This document shows positions 38,842 to 47,286 of a DNA stretch of 64,000 nucleotides, piece after piece. The notes under the pieces were generated by a model that did no database searches, had not been told where the DNA came from, and was given only the letters and a program-made list of their open reading frames with translations. Where the stretch lies: the NCBI RefSeq assembly GCF_013285385.1, contig NZ_CP054212.1, forward strand, positions 2,604,001 to 2,668,000. The letters are read 5' to 3'. The position numbers and the translations under genes are program-made. Source of the DNA: Paramixta manurensis (GTDB taxonomy: Bacteria; Pseudomonadota; Gammaproteobacteria; Enterobacterales; Enterobacteriaceae). Numbering within the stretch: the first letter of the stretch is position 1; each line of letters starts with the position of its first letter.

Positions 38842-39480
38842 TTATTGCGCGCCCGCCACCGCTTCGCGCGCGAGTTCCGTAATCCTTGCATAGTCTCCGG
38901 CTTCCAGCGCATCCGCCGGCACCAGCCAAGAGCCGCCAATACACAGCACACTTTTCAACGCCAGATAATCGCGATAGTTAGCCAGCGAAATACCGCCGGT
39001 TGGGCAAAAGCGAACCTGTGGGAAGGGGCCGCCAATCGCCTGTAGCGCTTTGATCCCGCCATTTGCTTCTGCCGGGAAGAACTTAAATTCGCGCAACCCA
39101 TACTCCATGCCGGTCATTAACTCAGAGACGGTGCTGATACCGGGGATCAGCGGGATAGGCCCGTCAACCGCCGCTTGCAGCAAGGATTCCGTGATCCCTG
39201 GGCTAATCATGAATTGGGCGCCGGCTTCGGTAACTTCCGCCAGTTGTTGCGTATTAATTACTGTCCCGGCGCCAACGATGGCTTCCGGAACCTCCTGAAT
39301 AATCGCACGCAATGCATCCATCGCTACCGGCGTGCGCAGCGTGACTTCCAGTACGCGAACTCCGCCCGCCACCAACGCCTTAGCCATCGGTACCGCATGT
39401 TCGGCTTTGTTCACTACGATAACCGGGACCACCGGACCAGTGGTTAAAATTTTCTCGGCGCTCGTTTTCCAGTTCTTCAT
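38842..39480 (-). CDS. eda: KDPG/KHG aldolase
   Basis: A 212-residue class I aldolase that cleaves 2-keto-3-deoxy-6-phosphogluconate to pyruvate and glyceraldehyde 3-phosphate. Motifs are E-V-T-L-R-T near residue 45, G-A-G-T-V-I, and the Schiff-base lysine in F-K-F-F-P-A-E. Follows zwf on the same strand. No edd gene is present between them, unlike E. coli. Confidence 0.95.
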   Translation of the reverse strand: MKNWKTSAEKILTTGPVVPVIVVNKAEHAVPMAKALVAGGVRVLEVTLRTPVAMDALRAIIQEVPEAIVGAGTVINTQQLAEVTEAGAQFMISPGITESLLQAAVDGPIPLIPGISTVSELMTGMEYGLREFKFFPAEANGGIKALQAIGGPFPQVRFCPTGGISLANYRDYLALKSVLCIGGSWLVPADALEAGDYARITELAREAVAGAQ

Positions 39481-39669
39481 TTCTCATTTTCTCCAGTCAG
39501 GCCGGCTGTCCGTCCCCTTGACCACAGCGGGCACATCTCACGCTTTCAGCGTCAGGCAGTAATAATGCTCTCTACCATACATGATTTTTTTAGCCAACGT
39601 CCACGCACTATCACTATTTTTGAAACTGCGGTTCATTTTTAAAACTTAGTAAGTTTAAGGCGAAAAAAA

Positions 39670-39686
39670 GCCCGCTATTCGCGGGC
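39670..39686 (-). terminator. Intrinsic terminator of zwf
   Basis: Minus-strand GCCCGC-GAATA-GCGGGC stem followed by seven T residues (39663-39669), 16 bases after the zwf stop. Confidence 0.9.
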
Positions 39687-39701
39687 TCATCTAAACATGG
39701 C

Positions 39702-41177
39702 TTATTCAAACTCGTTCCAGGAACGGCCATCGCGCGTAATCATCGCGACTGATGCTACCGGCCCCCAAGTACCGGCCTGATACGGCTTCGGCGCTTCGTT
39801 ATCGGCGGCCCAGGCATCCATAATAGAGTCAACCCATTTCCAGGCTTCTTCGACTTCGTCACGACGCACAAACAGTGCCTGAATGCCGCGCATGGTTTCC
39901 AGCAACAGGCGTTCATACGCATCCGCCAGGTGTGACTGGTTAAAGGTTTCGGAATAGCTCAGATCGAGCTTAGTGGTTTGCAGATTATGCTTGTGATCCA
40001 GCCCCGGCACTTTGTTCAGAATCTGGATATCTACCCCTTCGTCCGGTTGCAGACGAATGGTCAGTTTATTCTGCGGCAACTCCTGCCAGGACTCTTTAAA
40101 CAGATTTAAGGCTGGGTTCTTAAAGTACACCACCACTTCAGAGCACTTGGTCGGCAAACGCTTACCGGTACGTAGATAGAACGGCACGCCGGCCCAACGC
40201 CAATCGTCAATGTCGACGCGGATAGAAACAAAGCTTTCCGTATGGCTGGACTTATTCGCGCCCTCTTCTTCCAGATAACCCGGCACTTTTTTGCCCTGCA
40301 CAAAACCAGAGGTATATTGCCCGCGTACCGTTTTGTCACGCACGTTGCTATGGTCAATACGGCGCAATGAACGCAGCACTTTCACTTTTTCATCGCGAAT
40401 GCGGTCAGCGCTTAAATCCGCCGGCGGCGACATGGCAATCATGGTCAAAATTTGCAGTAAGTGATTCTGAATCATGTCACGCATCTGACCGGCCTGATCA
40501 AAGTAACCCCAACGGCCTTCGATCCCCACCTCTTCCGCCACGGTAATCTGCACGTGATCGATGGTGCGGTTATCCCAGTTAGAGGCGAACAGCGAGTTAG
40601 CGAAACGCAGCGCCAGCAGGTTCAGCACCGTCTCTTTACCCAGATAGTGGTCGATACGGAAGACCTGGCACTCTTCAAAATACTCACCGACCTGGTCATT
40701 GATCTCACGAGAGGTTTCCAGCGAGGTTCCCAGCGGCTTCTCCATCACCACGCGTGCCGGTTTTGCGTTGAGTTTCGCCTGCCCTAACCCTTTACAGATC
40801 GCGCCAAAAGTACTTGGCGGCATCGCAAAGTAGTTAATGGTGACGCGCTTTTTCTGATCGAGCAGTTTGCCCAGTTTCGGGAAATGGGATGTATCGTTGA
40901 CATCAAGATTACAGAAATCAAGGCGGCTGCTCAGTTTATCCCACAGCGCTTCATCGATTTTTTCTTTCATGAAGGTTTCCAACGCTTCACGAATAACTTT
41001 GGTATATGCCGCTTTGTCCCAATCGGCGCGGCCTACGCCAATGATGCGCGTATCTTCATGAATCTGACCGGCCTTTTCCAACTGATACAGGGAAGGTAAC
41101 AGTTTTCGGCGAGCAAGATCGCCTTTGGCACCGAAAATAACCAGATCGCATGCCTGGGCTGTTTGTGTTACCGCCAT
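39702..41177 (-). CDS. zwf: Glucose-6-phosphate dehydrogenase
   Basis: A 491-residue enzyme, the same length as E. coli Zwf, oxidising glucose 6-phosphate with NADP to open the pentose phosphate pathway. The NADP site G-A-K-G-D-L-A-R-R and the active-site R-I-D-H-Y-L-G-K-E are present. I choose ATG at 41177 after CGAGGAGAG; the frame extends 48 codons upstream without family similarity. Divergent from hexR. Confidence 0.97.
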   Translation of the reverse strand: MAVTQTAQACDLVIFGAKGDLARRKLLPSLYQLEKAGQIHEDTRIIGVGRADWDKAAYTKVIREALETFMKEKIDEALWDKLSSRLDFCNLDVNDTSHFPKLGKLLDQKKRVTINYFAMPPSTFGAICKGLGQAKLNAKPARVVMEKPLGTSLETSREINDQVGEYFEECQVFRIDHYLGKETVLNLLALRFANSLFASNWDNRTIDHVQITVAEEVGIEGRWGYFDQAGQMRDMIQNHLLQILTMIAMSPPADLSADRIRDEKVKVLRSLRRIDHSNVRDKTVRGQYTSGFVQGKKVPGYLEEEGANKSSHTESFVSIRVDIDDWRWAGVPFYLRTGKRLPTKCSEVVVYFKNPALNLFKESWQELPQNKLTIRLQPDEGVDIQILNKVPGLDHKHNLQTTKLDLSYSETFNQSHLADAYERLLLETMRGIQALFVRRDEVEEAWKWVDSIMDAWAADNEAPKPYQAGTWGPVASVAMITRDGRSWNEFE

Positions 41178-41554
41178 TTTACTCTCCTCGTTGCAGGATA
41201 AATCTGACCCGATGTTTCCGTTACCGGTCAGATTCTTATTGTAATTTTCTTTCAAGACACTGTACTGCTTTTGGCTATTGCGCGTAAACCTGCGCATAAT
41301 CGTTCCGCCATCAATGTTCAATTCTCTGGCTATTCAGTCGAATGCGGAGAACCGTTTGTGCGTAATTTTTTCACTTTTTTGTTACGATTTTTACAATTAT
41401 GAAAGTTAGACACAGTTCAAAGTCTGGCAAAAAAGAGTCCTAACTGCCGGATGGCCTCTGCCCCCGCCTCGGCTGGGCAGGTATATTCTCTACAAAATGA
41501 CATCGGTTTCACCATTGAATGAAATCGTCAGAAGTGATGAGTGGTCATCAACTT
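41178..41554. promoter_or_regulatory. zwf-hexR divergent promoter region
   Basis: About 375 bases without a gene. AT-rich runs near 41365-41405 (TTTTTTGTTACGATTTTTAC) may hold a HexR-type operator, but I see only a weak match to the TGTAAT...ATTACA pattern. No strong promoter hexamers could be fixed by eye. Confidence 0.4.
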
Positions 41555-42424
41555 ATGAATATGTTGGAAAAAATTCAGGCTCATCTTGAGCTCCTTAGCA
41601 AATCCGAGCGTAAAGTCGCGGAGGTTATTTTAGCCTCACCGCAGACCGCTATTCATTCTAGCATCGCGTTACTGGCGCGCGCTGCCGAAGTCAGCGAACC
41701 TACCGTCAACCGCTTTTGCCACCGTCTGGGAACCCGTGGCTTTCCAGACTTTAAATTACTGTTGGCACAGAGCCTTGCGACCGGCACACCGTATGTCAGC
41801 CGCAATATCGACGAATCGGATAGCGTTGAGGCTTACAGTGCAAAAATTTTCGAATCAGCGATGGCCGGTCTCGATCGGGTGCGTTCGCAGCTTGATATGA
41901 CCGCGGTCAACCGTGCCGTCGACCTGCTCACTCAGTCGAAAAAAATCGCCTTCTTTGGGCTCGGCGCGTCTGCCGCCGTCGCGCATGATGCAATGAATAA
42001 ATTTTTTCGTTTCAATGTGCCGGTCATCTATTCCGATGATATTGTGATGCAACGAATGAGTTGCATGAATGGTTCGGAAGGCGACGTCATCGTGCTGATT
42101 TCCCATACTGGTCGCACCAAAAATTTAGTCGAACTGGCGCAATTTGCGCGAGAAAATGACGCAACCGTGCTGGCTATCACTTCTCCCGGCTCGCCGCTTT
42201 CCCGCGAGGCGACGCTGGCATTAACTCTGGATGTACCAGAAGATACCGATATTTATATGCCGATGGTGTCACGCTTAGCGCAACTGGCGCTGATTGATGT
42301 GCTGGCAACCGGTTTCACTTTACGACGCGGAGCAAAATTCAGAGATAACTTGAAGCGAGTCAAGGAAGCCTTGAAGGAATCGCGTTTTGATAAAGATGCG
42401 ATGATTTCAACGCTGCCACGCTAG
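41555..42424 (+). CDS. hexR: HexR, RpiR-family regulator of sugar metabolism
   Basis: A 289-residue regulator. N-terminal RpiR helix-turn-helix (about 1-77: S-E-P-T-V-N-R-F-C) and C-terminal SIS sugar-isomerase domain (about 120-260: F-F-G-L-G-A-S-A-A-V-A-H-D-A). HexR senses KDPG and controls zwf, eda and pyk genes, which flank it here. I choose ATG at 41555 (M-N-M-L-E-K-I-Q) by family length. Confidence 0.93.
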   Translation: MNMLEKIQAHLELLSKSERKVAEVILASPQTAIHSSIALLARAAEVSEPTVNRFCHRLGTRGFPDFKLLLAQSLATGTPYVSRNIDESDSVEAYSAKIFESAMAGLDRVRSQLDMTAVNRAVDLLTQSKKIAFFGLGASAAVAHDAMNKFFRFNVPVIYSDDIVMQRMSCMNGSEGDVIVLISHTGRTKNLVELAQFARENDATVLAITSPGSPLSREATLALTLDVPEDTDIYMPMVSRLAQLALIDVLATGFTLRRGAKFRDNLKRVKEALKESRFDKDAMISTLPR

Positions 42425-42551
42425 CTTCCTGGCGGCATCGCCCGCCACAACACAGCATTCAGAGCCAGTGTTACTGGCGCATTTATAAGACACAGAAAGC
42501 ATAATCGTGATTGCCTTTGCAACACCACGTTTACAGTTAACGGAGTCATAC

Positions 42552-43994
42552 ATGTCAAGACGTCTCAGAAGAACCAAGATCGTAACGACCCTGGGCCCGG
42601 CCACCGATCGTGATAACAACCTTGAAAAAATCATTGCCGCCGGGGCCAACGTCGTTCGACTAAACTTCTCGCACGGCACGCCTGAAGACCACCAGTTACG
42701 TGCGGATAAGGTACGTGAAATTGCCGCGAAGCTGGGGCGTCACGTGGCGATCCTTGGTGATTTGCAAGGGCCGAAAATTCGTGTGTCGACCTTTAAAGAG
42801 GGCAAGGTGTTCCTCAATATTGGCGATCGTTTTCTGCTGGATGCCAGCCTTGGTAAAGGCGAAGGTGATAAAGAAAAAGTGGGGATCGATTATAAAGGTC
42901 TGCCCGCTGATGTGGTACCGGGCGATATTCTGTTACTGGATGATGGGCGCGTTCAGTTAAAGGTGCTGGAAGTTCAGGGCATGAAAGTCTTCACCGAGGT
43001 AACTGTCGGTGGCCCGCTTTCCAATAATAAAGGCATTAATAAACTCGGCGGTGGCTTATCTGCAGAAGCACTGACCGAGAAAGATAAGGCTGACATTATC
43101 ACCGCCGCCAAAATTGGCGTGGATTACCTGGCCGTCTCTTTTCCACGCTGTGGCGAAGACCTGAATTATGCTCGTCGCCTCGCACGTGACGCAGGGTGTG
43201 ATGCCAAAATCGTCTCCAAAGTAGAACGTGCCGAAGCTGTCGCCAGCCCGGAAGCTATGGATGATATTATCCTCGCTTCCGATGTCGTGATGGTCGCGCG
43301 TGGCGATCTGGGGGTCGAAATCGGCGATCCGGAATTGGTGGGGATTCAGAAGGCGTTAATTCGCCGCGCGCGTCAGCTCAACCGCGCGGTGATTACCGCA
43401 ACACAGATGATGGAGTCGATGATCACTAACCCGATGCCGACTCGTGCGGAAGTCATGGATGTTGCGAACGCCGTGCTTGATGGTACCGATGCGGTGATGC
43501 TGTCGGCGGAAACCGCCGCCGGTCAGTACCCGGCTGAGACCGTCACCGCCATGGCGAAGGTTTGCCTTGGCGCGGAGAAAATCCCCAGCATTAATGTTTC
43601 CAAACACCGTCTCGACGTTCAGTTTGACAATATTGAAGAAGCGATTGCCATGTCGGCAATGTATGCTGCCAACCACCTGCAAGGGGTTACCGCGATTATT
43701 ACCATGACCGAATCCGGTCGTACCGCGTTGATGACTTCACGTATCACCTCCGGCCTGCCGATTTTCGCCATGTCGCGCCATGAACGCACGCTGAACCTTA
43801 CCGCGCTGTATCGTGGCGTCACGCCGGTCTACTTCGACAGTAACAATGAAGGTGTCGTCGCCGCCAACGATGCGATTAATCTGCTGCGTGATAAAGGTTT
43901 CCTTGTCTCAGGCGATTTGGTTATTGTCACCCAAGGTGACGTGATGAGCACGGTCGGTACCACCAACACCAGCCGCGTGATGCGCGTCGAATAA
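42552..43994 (+). CDS. pykA: Pyruvate kinase II
   Basis: A 480-residue pyruvate kinase, same length as E. coli PykA, turning phosphoenolpyruvate and ADP into pyruvate and ATP. The start S-R-R-L-R-R-T-K-I-V-T-T-L-G-P and the family signature around I-V-S-K-V-E-R-A-E-A are clear. ATG at 42552 follows CGGAG. The frame extends upstream without similarity. Confidence 0.97.
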   Translation: MSRRLRRTKIVTTLGPATDRDNNLEKIIAAGANVVRLNFSHGTPEDHQLRADKVREIAAKLGRHVAILGDLQGPKIRVSTFKEGKVFLNIGDRFLLDASLGKGEGDKEKVGIDYKGLPADVVPGDILLLDDGRVQLKVLEVQGMKVFTEVTVGGPLSNNKGINKLGGGLSAEALTEKDKADIITAAKIGVDYLAVSFPRCGEDLNYARRLARDAGCDAKIVSKVERAEAVASPEAMDDIILASDVVMVARGDLGVEIGDPELVGIQKALIRRARQLNRAVITATQMMESMITNPMPTRAEVMDVANAVLDGTDAVMLSAETAAGQYPAETVTAMAKVCLGAEKIPSINVSKHRLDVQFDNIEEAIAMSAMYAANHLQGVTAIITMTESGRTALMTSRITSGLPIFAMSRHERTLNLTALYRGVTPVYFDSNNEGVVAANDAINLLRDKGFLVSGDLVIVTQGDVMSTVGTTNTSRVMRVE

Positions 43995-44422
43995 CGCTGT
44001 TCCGGGCTGCCGCGCGCTGCGGCGGCCTCTCTTCTGCTTTCCGTTTTTTCCCCTTTCCATGAGCCTGAACTGACTGTCTACACCCCCTGCTGAATAATGT
44101 GATCTGTATCACACTTTAATGATTAAAAAATCTTATCTCAGGTTTGTTACAACAACACTATTGAATGATAATGATTTGCATTTATAATCGCATTATCGTT
44201 AACAATTGGTGAATAACCTCAATAAAATAGCGTATTAACCACTAAAAGTAGCCGAATAAATGAATGATTTTCTTTTGAGCGATAGTTGACGCTATCACTC
44301 CTGCAACGCGCACCTGTTTGAATAATTAGCAAAATTTAACTGGCATCACACCATGTCAGGTATTTAGAGCCTACATCACACGATGTTGGCAGGGTTTTCT
44401 ACGTCCAAAAAAAGGTCAGAGT
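43995..44422. promoter_or_regulatory. pykA-dfoJ intergenic region with siderophore promoter
   Basis: About 430 bases without a gene. The left part includes a GC-rich pykA tail hairpin and a T-rich run (44040-44054). The right part is AT-rich and contains a Fur-type box (44167-44185), with TATAAT at 44182 as a possible -10. A further AT-rich leader of about 200 bases precedes dfoJ. Confidence 0.6.
44167..44185. promoter_or_regulatory. Fur-type box upstream of dfoJ
   Basis: GATAATGATTTGCATTTAT matches 13 of 19 positions of the Fur consensus, including the first nine. Overlapping GATTTGCATTTATAATCGC adds a partial second site. This fits iron-repressed siderophore synthesis. Confidence 0.7.
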
Positions 44423-45976
44423 ATGGTTTTCCATCCGCAATCCGTATCGTCGGTCACACCGTTCTCACCGCATCAACACGACGGAAGTGCCGACTTCCTG
44501 TTCAATCATGCGCAGCTTGATGCTTATGCCCGGCAAACCACCCAAGCGCTGGCGCTGATTCGCCGTACTCTTCAACAAGTAGAAAAACCATTCAGCGGTA
44601 TTTTGCCGCATGAACTGGCTCCGGCATTTAACGCCGTTGATCTTAATCAACCCCTCGGCAACGATGAGGCTGCGTTAGAAGAGTTATCGCAACTCTATCT
44701 ACGTGACGCGGTGTACTTCCATCATCCGAAATATGTGGCGCACCTTAACTGCCCGGTAGTGCTCCCTTCCCTGCTGGCGGAACAGGTAATGAGCGCGATT
44801 AACAGCTCGGTAGATACCTGGGATCAAAGCGCGGGCGGTACTCTGATTGAACAGAAAGTGATTGACTGGACATTGCAGCGCATTGGTTTACCGCACGACT
44901 CAGACGGAATTTTTACCAGCGGTGGCACCCAATCCAACCTAATGGCAATGTTACTGGCGCGCGATACGTGGTGTGCGCGTCACCATTCCGGCCACTTAAT
45001 TAAACAGCATGGATTGCCGCCGGAAGCGCCTAAATGGCGCATTTTCACCTCCAAACTGAGCCACTTCAGTATTCAGAAATCTACCGCCATTTTAGGCTTG
45101 GGTTACGATGCGGTCGTCCCGGTTGATTATGATGAAAACTACCGTATGGACGCCAACAAGCTGGCGGAGGCGGTCGCACAATGCCGCGAGGATGGACTGA
45201 TTCCGATTGCGGTGGTCGCCACCAGCGGCACCACCGATTTTGGCAGTATCGATCCGCTCAACGCGATTGCCGACCTTTGCCAACAGCAAGGGTTATGGCT
45301 ACATGTTGATGCCGCCTACGGTTGTGGGTTGTTGGTTTCTCCCCAGCATCGCCAGCGGCTGGCGGGTATTGAACGGGCGGATTCAGTCACAGTTGATTAT
45401 CACAAATCCTTCTTCCAGACCGTCAGTTGCGGCGCGTTTTTCGTGCGTGACAGCCACCATCTCAGCCACGTCACGGTGCATGCCGATTATCTCAATCCGC
45501 TGAGTGCTCAGCAGGAAGGCACCCCTAACCTGGTGAATAAAAGTATCCAAACCACACGCCGCTTTGACGCGCTAAAAATGTGGCTCACCTTACGTGTGAT
45601 GGGCGCGGAAAAACTGGGCCAGGCTTTTGACAGTGTGCTGGCGCTGGCAGAGGCTACCCACCGCTTACTGGCCGCCCATCCGGCGATTGAAGTTCTCCAC
45701 TCGCCCGAACTGACCACCCAGGTTTTCCGCTTCGTGCCGCGTGCAGGTTTCACCGAGGCGCGCGTCGATGAAATTAACGCGCAAATCCGTAAGGCGCTGT
45801 TCCGCTCCGGTAACGCGGTGGTAGCCGGCACCAAAGTTAACCAACGACAGTATCTGAAATTTACGCTGCTGAACCCGGCAACAACCCCCAACGACATGGA
45901 AGATGTGATTGCGCTGATCGTGCATTACGGGCGCTCCCTGTCACACGGCCCGGCACTCAGCGCCGCCAATCAGTGA
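44423..45976 (+). CDS. dfoJ: PLP-dependent lysine decarboxylase for desferrioxamine
   Basis: A 517-residue group II PLP decarboxylase. The PLP-binding lysine is K328 in D-Y-H-K-S-F-F, with H-V-D-A-A-Y-G upstream. In desferrioxamine synthesis it converts lysine to cadaverine. It is first in the operon dfoJ-dfoA-dfoC and overlaps no coding frame upstream. Stop lies 8 bases before the dfoA ATG. Substrate is inferred from the cluster; a related diamine-forming role is possible. Confidence 0.85.
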   Translation: MVFHPQSVSSVTPFSPHQHDGSADFLFNHAQLDAYARQTTQALALIRRTLQQVEKPFSGILPHELAPAFNAVDLNQPLGNDEAALEELSQLYLRDAVYFHHPKYVAHLNCPVVLPSLLAEQVMSAINSSVDTWDQSAGGTLIEQKVIDWTLQRIGLPHDSDGIFTSGGTQSNLMAMLLARDTWCARHHSGHLIKQHGLPPEAPKWRIFTSKLSHFSIQKSTAILGLGYDAVVPVDYDENYRMDANKLAEAVAQCREDGLIPIAVVATSGTTDFGSIDPLNAIADLCQQQGLWLHVDAAYGCGLLVSPQHRQRLAGIERADSVTVDYHKSFFQTVSCGAFFVRDSHHLSHVTVHADYLNPLSAQQEGTPNLVNKSIQTTRRFDALKMWLTLRVMGAEKLGQAFDSVLALAEATHRLLAAHPAIEVLHSPELTTQVFRFVPRAGFTEARVDEINAQIRKALFRSGNAVVAGTKVNQRQYLKFTLLNPATTPNDMEDVIALIVHYGRSLSHGPALSAANQ

Positions 45977-45984
45977 GGTTTCCA

Positions 45985-47286
45985 ATGAGTGAGACAATTT
46001 ACGACTTTATTGGCATTGGCATCGGCCCCTTTAACCTTGGATTGGCCTGCTTAACCGATCCGATTGAGGAGATTAACGGCGTATTTCTCGATCAGAACCC
46101 GGGGTTTGACTGGCATACCGGCATGATGCTGGAAAGCGCGCATTTGCAAACGCCCTTTATGGCGGATTTAGTCACGCTGGCCGATCCGACCAACCGCTTT
46201 AGTCTGCTCAATTATATGAAGCAAAAGGGAAAGATTTATTCATTCTACATCCGTGAAGATTTCTTTCTCATGCGCAAAGAGTATAACCAGTATTGCCAAT
46301 GGGCCTGTGCTCAACTGGACACCTTGCACTGGAATACCCGGGTTGAGGATGTCAGCTACGATAGCGACCGGCAATGTTATCGGGTGCGCAGTTGCTCAAC
46401 GCGTAGTGGCGAATCCCGCTATTGGCTGGCGCGTAAACTGGTGCTCGGCACCGGCCCGGTCGCCTGGCTTCCGGCATGCAGCCGTGCGCTGCGCGACCAG
46501 GTTACGCACTCCAGCGAATATCTGGCGCACAAAGCAGAATTGCAGCAAAAGAACAGTATTACCGTGTTGGGAAGCGGCCAGAGCGCGGCGGAAATTTATT
46601 ATGACTTGCTGAATGATATTGACCGGTTCGGTTATCAACTCAATTGGGTCACCCGCGCACCGCGTTTTTATCCGCTGGAATATACCAAGTTGACGCTGGA
46701 AATGACCTCTCCCGAGTGGATTGATTATTTCCATGCGCTGCCTCCCGCCAAACGGGATGCACTGAACGCCCGCCATAAGAATCTGTACAAAGGGATTAAC
46801 AGTAGCCTGATTAACGACATCTATGACCTGATGTACGTGAAGCAACTGGATGGCGCACTCAAGGTTAGGCTATTTACCCACTGCGAGTTAACCGACCTAC
46901 GTCGGTTACCCACCGGTCAACTGGAACTCTCGCTGCACCAGCAGGAGCAGGACCAGGCGTTTACACGCCGTACTGAAGGGCTGGTAATGGCGACCGGCTA
47001 TCATTACCGCCCGCCGCTGTTTATTGAAGGTATCGCCAACCGCCTACGCTGGGATGACCAGGGGCGCTATGCGGTACAACGCAATTACAGTATCGACCAC
47101 CATAACCAGATTTTTGTTCAGAACGCCGAATTGCATACTCACGGCTTTGTGACGCCTGACCTGGGAATGGCGTGCTATCGCAACTCGGTGTTAATCCGCG
47201 AAATCGCCGGACGCGAAATCTACCCGGTTGAACGCCAAATAGCCTTTCAAACCTTCCCCGCCGAATCGGAGGAAATCCATGTCTAA
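45985..47286 (+). CDS. dfoA: Cadaverine/lysine N-hydroxylase, FAD-dependent
   Basis: A 433-residue IucD-type N-hydroxylating monooxygenase. FAD site G-I-G-I-G-P-F-N-L-G-L at about 12-22 and NADPH site V-L-G-S-G-Q-S-A-A-E at about 194-203. It would make N-hydroxycadaverine. I choose ATG at 45985, after GAGG; an in-frame ATG at 45973 overlaps dfoJ. The end overlaps dfoC by 8 bases. Confidence 0.88.
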   Translation: MSETIYDFIGIGIGPFNLGLACLTDPIEEINGVFLDQNPGFDWHTGMMLESAHLQTPFMADLVTLADPTNRFSLLNYMKQKGKIYSFYIREDFFLMRKEYNQYCQWACAQLDTLHWNTRVEDVSYDSDRQCYRVRSCSTRSGESRYWLARKLVLGTGPVAWLPACSRALRDQVTHSSEYLAHKAELQQKNSITVLGSGQSAAEIYYDLLNDIDRFGYQLNWVTRAPRFYPLEYTKLTLEMTSPEWIDYFHALPPAKRDALNARHKNLYKGINSSLINDIYDLMYVKQLDGALKVRLFTHCELTDLRRLPTGQLELSLHQQEQDQAFTRRTEGLVMATGYHYRPPLFIEGIANRLRWDDQGRYAVQRNYSIDHHNQIFVQNAELHTHGFVTPDLGMACYRNSVLIREIAGREIYPVERQIAFQTFPAESEEIHV

